From: Vanilla planifolia
Lineage: Eukaryota; Streptophyta; Magnoliopsida; Asparagales; Orchidaceae
Length of the DNA: 64,000 nucleotides
Assembly (NCBI GenBank): GCA_023846275.1
Contig: JAIUJO010000164.1
Coordinates: 186,001 to 250,000 of the forward strand
Reading direction: 5' to 3'
The notes under the pieces were generated by a model that had not been told where the DNA came from, did no database searches, and saw only the letters and a list, made by a program, of their open reading frames with translations. Positions 25,601-39,178 of the stretch are shown here, piece by piece. The position numbers and the translations under genes were made by a program. Position 1 is the first letter of the stretch. Each line of letters starts with the position of its first letter.

Positions 25601-28129
25601 TGTGCATGTGCATGTCTGTGCATGAGTATCATGGGTATGTGTATTATGTTGGCATGCGTGTTTGAGTGTGTGTGCATTTATGCATGTCTATACATGTGTG
25701 TATGTGCACATGACTACTTATCTTTGTGTGTGTGGATTTGTGCATGTGCACATATTGTAAGTGTATGAAAGCTTGCATATGTGTCTATGTGCATGTGCAT
25801 GTGTGTATATGTTTTGTGCATGCTTGTAATTGTGTGTGTATATGTGTGTATGTGTGTATGTGTGCATGTGTGCATGTGTGGGCATGTGCATTGGTTTGTG
25901 TGCTTTTTGAGCATGTGTATGTGTGTATATGGGTATGTGGGTATGGTTTTATGTATGTGTGTTGATGTGCATGTGAATGCTTGCATATTGATGATTTGTT
26001 TATATATGTGCATGTGTATGTGTGCATCTGTGTATATGAATGTTTGCACCCTTGTGTGCATGAGGACATATGTAGACATGTGTTCGTGTGTTTGTGTGCA
26101 TGCACCAGTGTGTGCATGTGTGTATGTGTGCTTGTGTATTCTTTTGCATGACTTTGTCTCCTTATGTGTGTGTGTGTGTACATATTTGCATGTGTGCATA
26201 TGTGTTTTGTGTAAGAAAGTGTATGCATGTGTCTGCACACAAATGTGTGTGTGTGTGTGGTTGCATGTAGAATGCATTTGTGTGTGTCTATCTATGTGCA
26301 TGTGTTTTTGTGTGTGTGCACCTAAGTGTGTATGTGCATTTGTGTCAGTTTGTGGTTGTGTGTAGTTGTTTGTTTGATGTTGTGCACACATGTGCGTGTG
26401 TGAGTGCTTGGTTGTGTGTGTCTACATGTGCATATGTATCTATGCATGTGTGTGTATGTATGTGTGTTTGTGTGTGAATATTTTTTGAATTTGTGCATGT
26501 GCTTGTCCATTTATATGTTTATTCTTTTATGTGTGTGTGTGTGCATGTGTGTATCTATGTATATTACATATGTTTATGCCTACATATGTGTATGCATGTT
26601 TGTGTATATGTGTGGGTTTGCATGTGTGTGTATGTGCATGTTTGCACTTATGTGAATGTGTGTGTGCATGTGAGTGTGTGGGGGTATGTGTATGCATGTG
26701 TGTGTGCATGGGTGTGTGCATCTATAAACATTTGTTTGCATGTGCATGTGTTCATGTTCGTTTATGTGTGTGTGAAAGTGCATGTGTGTTTGTGTCTATT
26801 CATGTTTGTGAATGTGTGGGTCTTTGCGTTGTGGGTGTGCTTGAGTGTATGTCTATATATGCATGTTTGTGTATCTACACATTGGCAAATGTGTGCATAT
26901 AGGCAAGCACACATGTATGAGTATTCTTGTGTGTGTGTGCATGTGTGTATGTGCATTTGTGCAATTGTACATATTTTTCTACATTTGTGAGTATGTGCAT
27001 GCATGTTTGTGAGTGTGCATGTGTTTGCATTTGTGTTTTCCTATGTGTATGCATGTGTGTGCTAGTGGACGCATGTGTGTGTGTGTGTGTTTGTGTATGT
27101 GCATGTATTCCTGTGTGCATATTTGTGTGCATTAGCAAGTGTGAGTGTGAGTGAGTGTGCACATGTTTGTGCTCATGTTTTGGTAATCATATATGTGTGT
27201 ATGTGTTGCATGTTTGACTTTTTTGTACTTAACTATATTTGTGCTTGTGTGTTTGTGTTAATGTGTGGGTGCATATGTGAGTGTTTGTACATTTGTGTGT
27301 ATGTGCATATGTTTGTGTGCATGTGTATGTGTGTGTGCGTTTGTCTGCTTGGGCACTTATACGAATGTGCATGTGTGTGTGTCTTTATTTATGCATGTAT
27401 TTGAGTGAGTACATGAATGTTTGCCTATGTGTGTGCATATGTATGTGCATGTGCATATTTGAGTATGTATGAGAGCATGTGTATGTGCTGGTATGTGCGT
27501 TTGTGCACGTGTATTTACATATGTGCAAATGGGTGCATGTGCATATGCGTCTGATTGTGTGTGTGTGTTTGTGTGTCTGTGCATGCATCTCTATGTTTGT
27601 GTCTTTTTTTATTTGTGTGTGCATTCTTATGTGTGTTTGTGTGCATGTATGTGTGTCTATGCATGTGTTTTTGTGTGCATATGTGTGTGTAATTGCATAT
27701 GCACATCTATGTTGGGGGGTGTGGATGTGTGTGCATGTATATCCATGTGTTCATTCTTGTTCATGTGTGTCTGTTTGCATGTGTGTTCTTGTGCATGATT
27801 GTGGGTATATCTGTATTGCTATATGTGTGTGTACATCTTCATGTTGTGAGCCCATGTGTGTGCATGTGTGTGAGTTTGTATGTGTGCATGTCTATATTAC
27901 TACACTTATGCATATGAGTGAATGTATGTGTGCTTGTGCTAGCATGTGCATGAACATTTTTATGTGCATGTGTGTGTGCAAGCATGTTTGTTTGTGTGCT
28001 GGAGTGCATGCATGTGTGTGTGTGCAGTTGTGTGCACATGTGTCTTGTGTGTGAGTGTGCATGTGTGTGTGTGTGTGTGAATGATTTTTTTTATTTTTGC
28101 ATGTGTTAGCATGTGTGCACATCTATGCG

Positions 28130-28215
28130 CATGTTTATCTTGTATGTATGCATGTGTGTGCATCGATATACATGTTTATCTTGCACATATGTATGTGTGG
28201 GTGCATCCGTATGCA
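28130..28215 (+). repeat. 41-base tandem duplication
   Basis: CATGTTTATCTTG occurs at 28130 and at 28171, and each copy is followed by ATGTATG-like and GTGCATC words. The second copy has several substitutions. The period is about 41 bases. Confidence 0.75.
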
Positions 28216-30400
28216 TGCTAGGGTAGTGTTCAAGCATGTGTGTGTGTGTGTGCATTTGTGTGCATCTGTACGTGTGTATGTGCATATGCATGTGCAAGCA
28301 TGTGTGTGTGTGTGTGCATGTATGTGTATTTATCCTTGGGAGCATATGAACATGTATGTTTGTGCATGTGTTAGTTTGTGTGTGAGTATGATCATGCATG
28401 TGTGTTTATGTATGTACATCAATGGGTGTGCACATGCGTGCATATATGTGATTGTATGTGTGTGTACCTATGTTTGTGCATATGTGTGTATGTGTGCCTA
28501 TGTAAATGTATGCATGTTTCCTTGTCTGAATGCACTGTGTGTGTGTGTGCATGTTTGTTATTGCCTATGTATTTGTGTGCAACTATGTGCATGTGTGTGT
28601 GTGCAAGAGCACAGATGTGTGGTTGTGTGTTTGTGCATGCATTTGTGTGCATGTGGATAAGTGCAAGTGTATGTAGGTTTGTAGTTGTTTACATTTTCTT
28701 GTGCAATACATATTTTTTTGTGTGCATCTTTGTGTATATGTGTTTTGTGTGTCTGTGTGAATGGCCAAGTGTGTGCATATGCTTGTGTGTGGTTATGTGT
28801 GTGGATGTGTGTGAGTGTGTTTGTGTGGACCTTTTGAGGGTATACTTGTGTGTGTGTTTGCATGTGCGTGCATGGGTTTGTGGCTTTGTGTGTGCATAAG
28901 CATTTGTGTACATGTGTATGTTTGTAAGTGTACGTGCATATGTGTGCATATGGACCTGTGTGCATGTGTGTGTTTGTGTATGTGTGTGCAAGTGTGAGTA
29001 AGTGTATATTTGTCTATGTGTGTGAACATATGCATGTATACATTTGTATGTACTATGTGTGCATGCATGTGCATGTGTGTGGGTGTGTGTGCATGTGCAT
29101 GTATGCATGCATGCATATGCACATGAATGTGTGCGTGTGTTCTTGTGTGAGTTTGCATATGTGTGCTTATGCATGCACATGTGTATTCCTATATGCATGT
29201 GTGTGTGAGTTTATTTATCAATGTATGCATATGTGTGTATGTGTGTTGCTATGCACATGCATGTGCATGTGTGTGTCTGTGCATGTATCTATGTGCATGT
29301 GTTCTTGTTTGTGTATGTCTACATGTATGCATGTGTTTGTTTGTGTATATGTGTGTGTGTGGTTGCACCTGTATGCATGTGTCTGTTTCCTTATGTACGT
29401 TTGTTTGTCAATGTGCTTGTGCACATGTGCACATTTGTGTGCTTGGGTGCATACATGTGTATGTGTGTGTGTTTGTGTGTGTTGATGGTGTGGGTGTTTG
29501 TGTGTGTGCATGTGCATATGGTGAGTGCGTGCATGTGTGTGTGCATTTGTGAGTGCGCAAAGGCACATATCTGTATGTTGGTGTGGGTGTTCAAGTGTCT
29601 GTGAATGTTTACATGTGCATGTATATGATTGTGCATGTGTTTGTAGTGTGCGTGTGTATTGTGTATGTGTGTTTGCATATGTGTGTATATGTATGTGTAT
29701 GCATATATGTGTGCACATGAGTGTGCATGTCTGTATGCATGCATGTGTGCGTGCATGTGTACTAATGCATGCATGTCTGTATTTGTACATGCATACATGT
29801 TTGCACATGTGTGTGCATACACATGTGTGTTCATCTAAATGTGTGTGTATTGGTTTTTGCATTTGCTTGTGTTAGTGTTTATACATGTGTGTGTGTGTGT
29901 GCATGTGTGCTTGTGCGAGTGTATGAATGCATGTATATGCTTGTATGGATGTGTATGTATGCACATGCTTGTGTGAATGTTTATGCATGTGTGCATGCTT
30001 GTTTGTGCATGTGAGAATGTGTGTGTTTGTGTGTCTGTGTATGTATGTGTGTATGTATGGACGTGTGTGTGTGTGTGTGCTTAAGTGTGTGTATGTGTTT
30101 TTGTTTTTGTGCATGTGCTTGGAAGTGCATGTTTGTGTGCATGTATGTCTATTTGTTGTTATGTGTGTAAGTCTATTTGTGTGTGTGTGTGTGTGCATAT
30201 GTGTCTAGGAATCTATTTGTGTATGCATGTGTACATACATGTGTGCTTGTTTGTTCAATTGTGTACATGTGTGTGCATGTGTGTGTGTGTGCATGTCTAT
30301 ATGCATATGCATTTTTATAAGTGTGTGTGTGTGTATGTGTGCATGTGTGTTTAAGTTTTCATGTGTATATATGTGTGCATGTAGGTTTTAAGTTTGCATG

Positions 30401-30418
30401 TGTGTGTGTACACACACA
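30401..30418. repeat. Perfect TG/CA palindrome (strand flip)
   Basis: A (TG)n run passes directly into a (CA)n run, making an 18-base perfect inverted repeat. It is one of the few places where the + strand carries the CA version of the repeat. The flip is local: the array returns to TG on + within about 15 bases. Confidence 0.85.
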
Positions 30419-32433
30419 TATATGTACGTGTGCACTTGCATTCTTATTTCCATTCTAGTGATTATTAGTGTGGGTGTTTGAGTGGGCATCTGTATGTGGG
30501 TGCATGTGGGTCTATTTATATGTGTGTGCATGTACATATGTCCATGTTTGTTCTTTTGTGTGTGCATATGTGGTTGCATGCCTATGTTCATGACATGCAT
30601 GTGAACAAGCATGCATATGCTTGTGTGCATATGTGTGTTTTGGAAGATGGGTGAGTGTGTGTGCTTGTGTGCATCTGTGCATGTGTCTTTGTGTGTCTGT
30701 GTGTGTATATCTTTATTTATATGCATGTGCATGTGTGTTCTTCTATGTGTTTGTGTGTGTGTGTGCACATGTGGGTATTTGAATGTTCATATTGTGTGTA
30801 CATGACAGCTTGTGTGCACATGTAGGAGTGTGTGTGCATGTGGGAGTGAGTGTGTATGTGTGTATGAGTGTGTGTGCTTGGGTATGTGTATGCATTCGTA
30901 CATCTTTGTGTTTGTTCCTATGTACTGGCATCTACATGCACACGCATGCATGTGTGTATATGTGTGTGTGTGTGTGTTTGTGCATTAGTGTGTGTATGCA
31001 AGAGTATACATGCGTGTGTGTTCACTCATGTGTGTATGCATGCATGTTTGTACATGTGTGTGATGTACGTATGTGTGAGTGTGTGTGCAAGTTTCTAGAT
31101 TGTGTGTAGGTATGTGTATGTGCATGTATTTGTGTGTATATTTGTGTGTGGTTGTGGGAGTGTGTGTGTGCTTATGTGTGTGTATGTGTATGCATGTGTT
31201 TATGCATGTGTGTTCACATGCTTGTGTGTGAGTATGCATATGTGTGTGCATTTCTAACTATGTGCATGGATAGGTGCTTGTGTGTGCATGGGTACATGTG
31301 CATATTTATGTGAGTGAGTGATTATGTGCGTGTGATTGTGGATTTGTATACATGGGTGTGAAGGTTTCATGAATATATGTGTGTGTGTGCACATGTTTAT
31401 GCATGTGTGTGTGTGTGTTTGCATACTTGCATGTATGAGTGTCTGCATGCACATGAGTGTTTTTGGATTCATGTGTATGTGCATGTTTTGTATGCATGGT
31501 CATGTGTGTATTTGCGCGTGCATGTGTATGCATGTGCATTCTTGCTTGTGTGTGCATATTTGTATATTTGTGTGTGCATGTGGGTGGGTGTGGGTGTGTG
31601 CATGCCTTTGTGTAAGTGTGTATATTTTTACATGTTTGAATAAGTGTGGGTGCATGTGTTTGTATGCATGTGTGTTCCTATGTGCTTGTGCTCATATGTG
31701 TGTTGATGCACAAACATTTTTGTGCATTTGTGCGTTGTTCTTGCATGAGTGTCCATGTGTGAGTGCATTCATGTTTGTGTTTGTATGTGACTTTATGTGT
31801 ATACATGATTGTATGCATGTGTGTACATGTGTTCTTATGTATTTATGTATGTGTATACTTGTACATGTATGCATGTGTTTATGTTTGTGCATGTGTGTGT
31901 ATGCTTGCATGCATGGATGTATTTGTGTATGCATGCATATTTGTGTATGTGATTATATGTGTGTACTTGTGCATTTGTGTGATTGTGTGCATGCATGTGT
32001 ATCTACTTGTTTGTTCATGTGTTCATGTGTATGTGTGTGTGTGTGTGTGTATATGCATGTGAGTATGTGTGCGTACATGTTTGTGCGAGGGATATGTGTA
32101 TGGGTGTGTGTGTGCTTGAATTCATGTGTGTTCGTACATGAGTATTAGTGTGCATGCACACACGTGTGTGTGCCGATGCGTGCACGTGTGTGTGTGCTCA
32201 TGTGTGTGATGGTGTTATAGTGGGTGAGCACTTTTGTGTGCCTTTGTGGGTGCATGTGGGATCCCTTGTGAGTTTTTGTGAATGTGTGTCTGTGTGTGCA
32301 TGCATGTGTATGTGTGCTTGTGTGTTTGTGTTTATGCACATGTTTATGCATTTACTTGTGAACATGTGTGTGCATGTGTGTGTTTGTGTTCGTGTTTTTG
32401 TCCATGTGTGTGTGCTTATGTGTGTGGGTGTAT

Positions 32434-32540
32434 ATGTATGAGTGGTGCTCATGTGCATGCATTTGTGTGTGTGCAAATGTGAAAGTGTGTGTGGTTATGT
32501 GTGTGGGTCTGCATGTATGAGTGGTGAACATGTGCATGCA
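32434..32540 (+). repeat. 79-base tandem duplication
   Basis: ATGTATGAGTGGTG starts at 32434 and again at 32513. Each copy is followed by a CATGTGCATGCAT word and preceded by TTATGTGTGTGGGT. The unit length is about 79 bases and a few substitutions separate the copies. Confidence 0.85.
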
Positions 32541-35500
32541 TGTGTGTGTGCATGTGCATACATGTTTTCTTGCATTGATCTATTTGCATGGCTACATAGA
32601 CATGTGTGTATGTACATCTATTTGCATTTATGTATTTGTTAGTATCTATGTTGCATGTGTGGTTGTGTGTGTTCAAGCTTGTGTGCATGCATTTCTGTAT
32701 AGGTGCAAGAGCATGCATATATGTGCCTTTGTGTGTGCATGTGTGTGTGTGTACATATGTGTATGTACATGTGAGAGTGCATATGCATGTGTGTGTGACT
32801 ATGTGCATGTACATTTGGGTTTTGAGTGTATGTGTGTGCCTATGTCTGCTTGTGGGTACATGTGTGCATGCAAGTGTACATGTGTGTACGTGTGTGCATG
32901 CTTGTGTTTATATGTGTGTGTGTTTGAGCAGTCCAAATGCACATTCATGCTTGTGTTTGGGTGCATTTTTCGTGTGTATGTGTGTGTGCATTTTTGTTTG
33001 CATGTGTGTGTGTGTGTGCATGTGTTTGTGCATGTGTGTTTGTGTTTATACATTTGTGTTTGTGTATGTGTGTATGTGTACTTGTGTGTGTGTGAGCTTG
33101 TGTGTGTATGCATATGTGCATTCGCACATGTGTTTGTGTATATGTGTGTGTGTGCATGTTTGTGTATGTTGGTGTGTTTGTTCATGCATATGAGCATGAG
33201 AGTTTGTATGTTCATGCATGTTTGTGTGTGTGTGTGTGTTCATATATGTGGATGCATATTTGTATGTATGTGTGCCTATGGGTATATTCAAATGTGTGTA
33301 TGTGTGTGTGTGCATGTGTATGTGTGAGTTTGTGCATGTGCTTGAGAGTGCATGCTTGCATGTTGGTGTGCATGCATTTGTTTGTGTGTGCATATACATT
33401 CGTGCTTGTGTACATGTGTGTGTGTAGGAGCATGTATATGTGTGTGCATGTGCATGTGTTGGTGCTTATGTTTTGGCATGTGCATGTGTGTGTATGCATA
33501 TGTCTGTGCATGTGCACGTGTGAGGTTTTGTGCATGTGACAACTTGTGTATGTGTGCTTGTGTCATTGTGTGGGTACATGTGTGAGTACTTGTACATGTG
33601 TGTGTGCATGCTATTTGTGTGTGTGTGCATGTGTGTGTGTGTTTGTATGCTTGGGTGCTTAGGTGAATGTGAGTGTGTGTGTGTGTGTATTTTATGTGCG
33701 TGCTTAAGTGACTACATGCATGTTTTCCTAAGTGTGTGTTCGTGTGTATATGGGTGTGCATGTGCATACGTTGGTGTGTATAGGATTTTGTGTACATATG
33801 TACATGTGTGTGTGTGCATGTGTATGTATAAACGTATGTGTATGCATTATTGTGTTTGTGTTTGTATGTGTTTAGGTGTATGCATGTGTATGCACCCATG
33901 TGTATGTACTCATGTGTGTGTATGTGTGTGCATGTGTGTTCGTGTGCATGCATTTTTGTGTGCATTTTCTTGCATATCTTTGAGATACACATGTGCATGT
34001 GATACATGTGTCTGCATGTGTGTTTGTGTGTTTGCATGCGTACATGTGTGTATATATATATATGCGTGTGTGTGTGTGTGTCCATATGTGTGCCACATGT
34101 TGTGTGTATTTGTATTCATGTGTGTATACATGTATATGTGCATGTGTGTGTGTGTATGTATGCACTCATGCATATGCACATGTGTGTGTGTGTGTGTCTA
34201 TGTCCAAGCTTGAGTACATGTCTATGTATGCATCCACATGTCAATGTGAGTGTGTTTGTGCATACGTGTGTTCACGCTTATATGTGTGTATGAGTGTGTG
34301 TGTCTTTACATGTTTTAGTTTTTTTGTGTGTGAGTGTGTGAGTACATTTGTCCAACCTTGTACATATGTGTTTTTTGTGCATGTGTTTGTATGTATGGGT
34401 ATGTCTGTGTGCGTGCATGCACAAGTGTCTGAATATGTCTATTTATGTGCATGTGCATGTCTTGTTATGTGTGTGTGTATTTGTTCATGCATGATTATGT
34501 GAATGCATGTGTGAGTGTGTATGCATGTCTACATGTGTGTGGATGTGTTTATGTGTGTAAATGCATGTGTACGTGCGTCATTTTGTGTGCATGTGTGTGT
34601 GTGCATGAGTGTATGCAAGTGCATGTGTGTGCATGTATGTGTATGTGTGGTTCTGTGTGCAAGTCTGTGTGTGTGTGCACATGTGTGTGCATCTGCCTCT
34701 ACATGTGTGTGTTCATGTGTGTCTCTGTGTGTGCATGTGTGTATCTTTTTATTTGCTATACATATGTTTTGTCGTGTGTTCAAATATGGGCATGTTTGTG
34801 CATGTGTACTTATTTATGTGCATGTGTGTGTCTTTGTATATTCATGTTTCTATAAGTGTGTGCACACATGTGTGTCTATGTGTATATGTCTGTTTAGATG
34901 TGTGTATGCATACACACTTGTATGTATGTATGTACATGCTTGTATGTATGCATTCGACTGTCTATGTGTGTGCGGAGGGGGGCATCTATGTGCGGGTGTG
35001 TGTGGGTGTACATGTGTGTGTATACATATGTGCACATGTGTTCTTATGTGTGTATCTGTGGATGTGTACGTGAATGTGTGCATGCTGTGTGTGTGAGTAA
35101 GTCGATGTTTGTGTGTTTGTATGTGTGTGCATGTGCACATGTGTCTGTGTGAGCATGTACGTGTGTGTGTGCTTATGTTAGTTTGTGTGTGTATGCATGT
35201 GGGTGTGTGCATGTTTTTGCATATATTATGTGCATGTCTACATGTGTGTGCATGTAAAAATATGTGTAGGTGTGATGTGCATGTGGGTGTTTGTCTATGT
35301 GAGCATGTGGGCATCCATCTATAAGTGTGTGTACATATATATGTGTGTGTATGCTTGCGTAATTGTGTTTGTGCACTTGCATTTGCATTTGTGTATGCAT
35401 TCTTGCATGCATGTATGTGACTATCTGAGTGCATAATTGTGTGTGTGTGTGTTTAAGCAATGTTGCATGTATGCAAGATTGTGCATGTGTTTGTGTATGT

Positions 35501-36931
35501 GTGTATGGTAGCTTATGTGTGGTTGTGTGTATGTGCAAGCATGAGTGTATGTGTGTGTGCGTGCATGTGTACGTGCGTTTGTGCATAAATGTGTGTGTTT
35601 GGGTGTGATATACATGTGTGTGAGTGTGTGTGCATGTGTGTGTGCATGCATTTCCAATTGTGTGCATGGATACTTGTTTGTGTATGCATGTGTGTGCATG
35701 GGTACATGTGTATGCATAAGTGTTTGTGTATGTGTGTGCACATGTAGGCATGTGTGCATGCTTGTGATGTAGTTTTGTGTGTGTGAGTGTGTATGTGCAC
35801 AAGTGTATGCATGTATGTCTATGTGTGTGTATGTGTGCATCTGCATGTGCATATCTATGCATACATAAATATGTATGTGTGTGCACACACGTATCCTTAG
35901 ATAAGGGTGCATGTGCATGTGTGTGTGCATGTGTATGCATGTGTACTTATTTGTGTGTGTAGGCTTGCTTATGTGTGTGCATGTGCATGTGTGCTTGGGT
36001 GTATGTATATGTGTATGTTTTTACATGTATGGTTGGGTTTTTTTATGTGTGTGTGCATGTGTATATGCATATGTATGTGTGTATGCATTAGCATATTTCT
36101 ATGTGGGTTTGTGTCTGTGCGTGTGTATATGTGTGCATGTGCATGTACATTCATGTATTTCTGTTCATGTATTTCTATGTGGATGTGTATGGGTACATGT
36201 TAGTTTGTGCATGCGTGTTTAAATGTTCATGTGTAAGCATGTTTGTGTGAGTGTGTGTGCATGAATTTATGCATGTGTGTGTATTTGTGAATGTGTATGT
36301 GTGCATGTGTTTATGTGCATGTGTGTTCTTGTGTTCTTTTACTTGTAAGTGTGTGATCACATTTTTTTGTGCATGTGTGTTTGCTATTCTTGCATGTATC
36401 CATGTGTGAGTGTGTGAGTGTTTGAGCATGTGTGCCTAAATATGTGCACACAATTATATGAATGTGTGTGTATTTATGTGTGTTTGAGCATGTGTGTGCA
36501 TGGGTTCGCGTGTGTATTTATATGTGTATGCTTGCATGCATGTGTGTTTGTTTTAGGTGCGTACATGTTCGTGTTGTGTGGTTGTGCATGTGTGTGAGTG
36601 TGTGTGTGTGCGTATCCATGTGTGTGTGCATGTGTATGGGCATGTGTCTGTGTTTATGTTGTGTATTTGTGCATGTAAGCATGTGTTTGTGTGTTTGTGA
36701 GAGGGTTATGTGTATGGGTGTGTGTGTATGTTTGTGTGTGTATGCTTGCACATGTGTGTGTATGGTTGCATACACATGTGCATGTGTGTATGTTCATGCG
36801 TGTGCTTATGTTTGTGTGTGTGGGTGAGCATGTTTATGTGTCTTTGTCTATGCATGCATGTGTGTGCTTTCTTGTATGTCTATATCCATGAGAGTGTGCA
36901 TGTGTGTGTTCGAGTGTGTGCATGTGTTTGT

Positions 36932-37528
36932 GCTCCTATGTGTGCATGTGTCTATGCACATGTCTATACATTTAGTTGCATGCAGTTATGTGTGTACATG
37001 TTTATGTGTGTGATCCTTTTCATATTTCTATGCATGAGTGTGAGTGCATATGTGTGTATACATGTGTGAGTAGTGGGCATGTGCATGCACATGTGTGTAT
37101 GAATGTGGATGTGTGTGCGAGCATGCATGCATGAGTACATGTGTTTGCATACTTGGGCTTGTGCGTGTGTTTGCATATGTGGGTGTGTGAATGTTTACGC
37201 ATGTGTGTGTGGGGGTGTATGCATGTGCATGTGTGCTTGCTTGCATTAGTTTATTTGTGCTTGGGTGCATGCTTGTGTGTATGTGCATCATTATGCATGT
37301 GTGTATTTGTTAGTGTCTATGTGTGTGTGTGTATGTGCCCATGCATGCATGTGTGAGTATGTTTGCTTGTGCAATTGAGTTTGTGTGTGTGTGTGTGCTT
37401 ATATATGTTTGTGGGTCCATGTGTGAATGTATGTGTGCAAGTGTGCATTTGTACATATATGTGCCTGCATGTGGTCCACATGTGCATGTGTGTGTGTATA
37501 TGAATGCATCTTCATGCTTGTATATGCA
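36932..37528 (+). repeat. Diverged copy of the ~798-base higher-order unit
   Basis: Word order here follows that of 37726-38326 with an offset of about 794 bases. Shared landmarks in order are GCTCCTATGTGTGCAT (36932 and 37726), a TTTAGTTGCATGCA word, TTTGCATACTTGGGCTTGTG, CTTGCTTGCATTAGT, GTGCATCATTATGCATGTGT and a GTGGTCCA word. Substitutions and small indels are scattered throughout, so this copy is clearly older than the two that follow. Confidence 0.85.
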
Positions 37529-38326
37529 AGTGTTTATGTGTGTTTGTGCTTTTGTATTTGTGCATATGCATTTATATGTATGCATGTACGTGTATATTTG
37601 TATGTGTGTCCTCTTGTGTGTTTACGTACACTTGTGTACATTTGGGTATGTTTTTGTGTATGTGTATGTGTGCGTGCATCTTTGCATTTGTGCATGTGTG
37701 TGTTCATGTGTGTGCATATGATTATGCTCCTATGTGTGCATCTATCTATGCGCATCCCTATATGTTTAGTTGCATGCATGTATGTGTGTGTGTACATGTT
37801 CATGTTTGTATGCTTGCATGTGAGTGCATGTGTGTGTTTATTTGTGTGTGTGTTTCATGTGTGAGTAATGTGTTTGTCATGTACATGTGTGTGTATGAAT
37901 GTGCATGTGTGTGTGTGTGTGCATGCATGCATGAGTGCATGTCTTTGCATACTTGGGCTTGTGTGTGTCTGCATATGTGTGTGTGTGTGAATGTTTATGT
38001 GTGTGTGTGTGTGGGTGTGGGTGTATGCATGTACATGTGTGCTTGCTTGCATTAGTCTATTTGTGCATGGGTGCATGCTTGTGTGTATGTGCATCATTAT
38101 GCATGTGTGTATTTGTGAGTATCTATGTGTGTATGTATGTGTGCATGCATGCATGTGTGAGTGTGTGTGCTTGTGCATTTGAATTTGTGAGAGTGTGCTT
38201 ATATATATTTGTGGGAACATGTGTGAATTCACATGTGCAAGTGTGTATTTGTACATGAATGTGTCTACGTGTGGTCCATATGTGCATGTGTATGTGTGTG
38301 AGTGCATCTTCATGCAGGTATATGCA
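37529..38326 (+). repeat. 798-base higher-order repeat, unit 1
   Basis: This unit matches 38327-39124 position by position at an offset of 798 bases; comparison of the printed lines shows no difference from about 37531 onward. Six-frame translations of the two units are also identical across long frames (for example minus-strand frames at 37534-37803 and 38332-38601). It is made of the same TG/GCATG words as the rest of the array, with rarer landmarks such as CTCCTATG and TTGGGCTTGTG. Confidence 0.95.
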
Positions 38327-39178
38327 TGTGTTTATGTGTGTTTGTGCTTTTGTATTTGTGCATATGCATTTATATGTATGCATGTACGTGTATATTTGTA
38401 TGTGTGTCCTCTTGTGTGTTTACGTACACTTGTGTACATTTGGGTATGTTTTTGTGTATGTGTATGTGTGCGTGCATCTTTGCATTTGTGCATGTGTGTG
38501 TTCATGTGTGTGCATATGATTATGCTCCTATGTGTGCATCTATCTATGCGCATCCCTATATGTTTAGTTGCATGCATGTATGTGTGTGTGTACATGTTCA
38601 TGTTTGTATGCTTGCATGTGAGTGCATGTGTGTGTTTATTTGTGTGTGTGTTTCATGTGTGAGTAATGTGTTTGTCATGTACATGTGTGTGTATGAATGT
38701 GCATGTGTGTGTGTGTGTGCATGCATGCATGAGTGCATGTCTTTGCATACTTGGGCTTGTGTGTGTCTGCATATGTGTGTGTGTGTGAATGTTTATGTGT
38801 GTGTGTGTGTGGGTGTGGGTGTATGCATGTACATGTGTGCTTGCTTGCATTAGTCTATTTGTGCATGGGTGCATGCTTGTGTGTATGTGCATCATTATGC
38901 ATGTGTGTATTTGTGAGTATCTATGTGTGTATGTATGTGTGCATGCATGCATGTGTGAGTGTGTGTGCTTGTGCATTTGAATTTGTGAGAGTGTGCTTAT
39001 ATATATTTGTGGGAACATGTGTGAATTCACATGTGCAAGTGTGTATTTGTACATGAATGTGTCTACGTGTGGTCCATATGTGCATGTGTATGTGTGTGAG
39101 TGCATCTTCATGCAGGTATATGCATGTGTTTATGTGTGTTTGTGCTTTTGTATTTGTGCATATGCATTTATATGTATG
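38327..39178 (+). repeat. 798-base higher-order repeat, unit 2 plus partial unit 3
   Basis: Unit 2 is identical, as far as I can read, to unit 1 at an offset of 798 bases. Identity continues about 50 bases into a third unit and breaks at about 39177, where CATGTACGTG is replaced by a TG run; looser similarity persists for a few tens of bases. High identity in a fast-changing array indicates a recent tandem duplication, or a collapsed/duplicated region in the assembly. Confidence 0.95.

Noticed and set aside
37529-39178. CRISPR-like array or gene cluster in the repeated 798-base units
   Set aside because: There are only two to three long contiguous units with no short repeat/spacer alternation, and the sequence is eukaryotic-type TG array.
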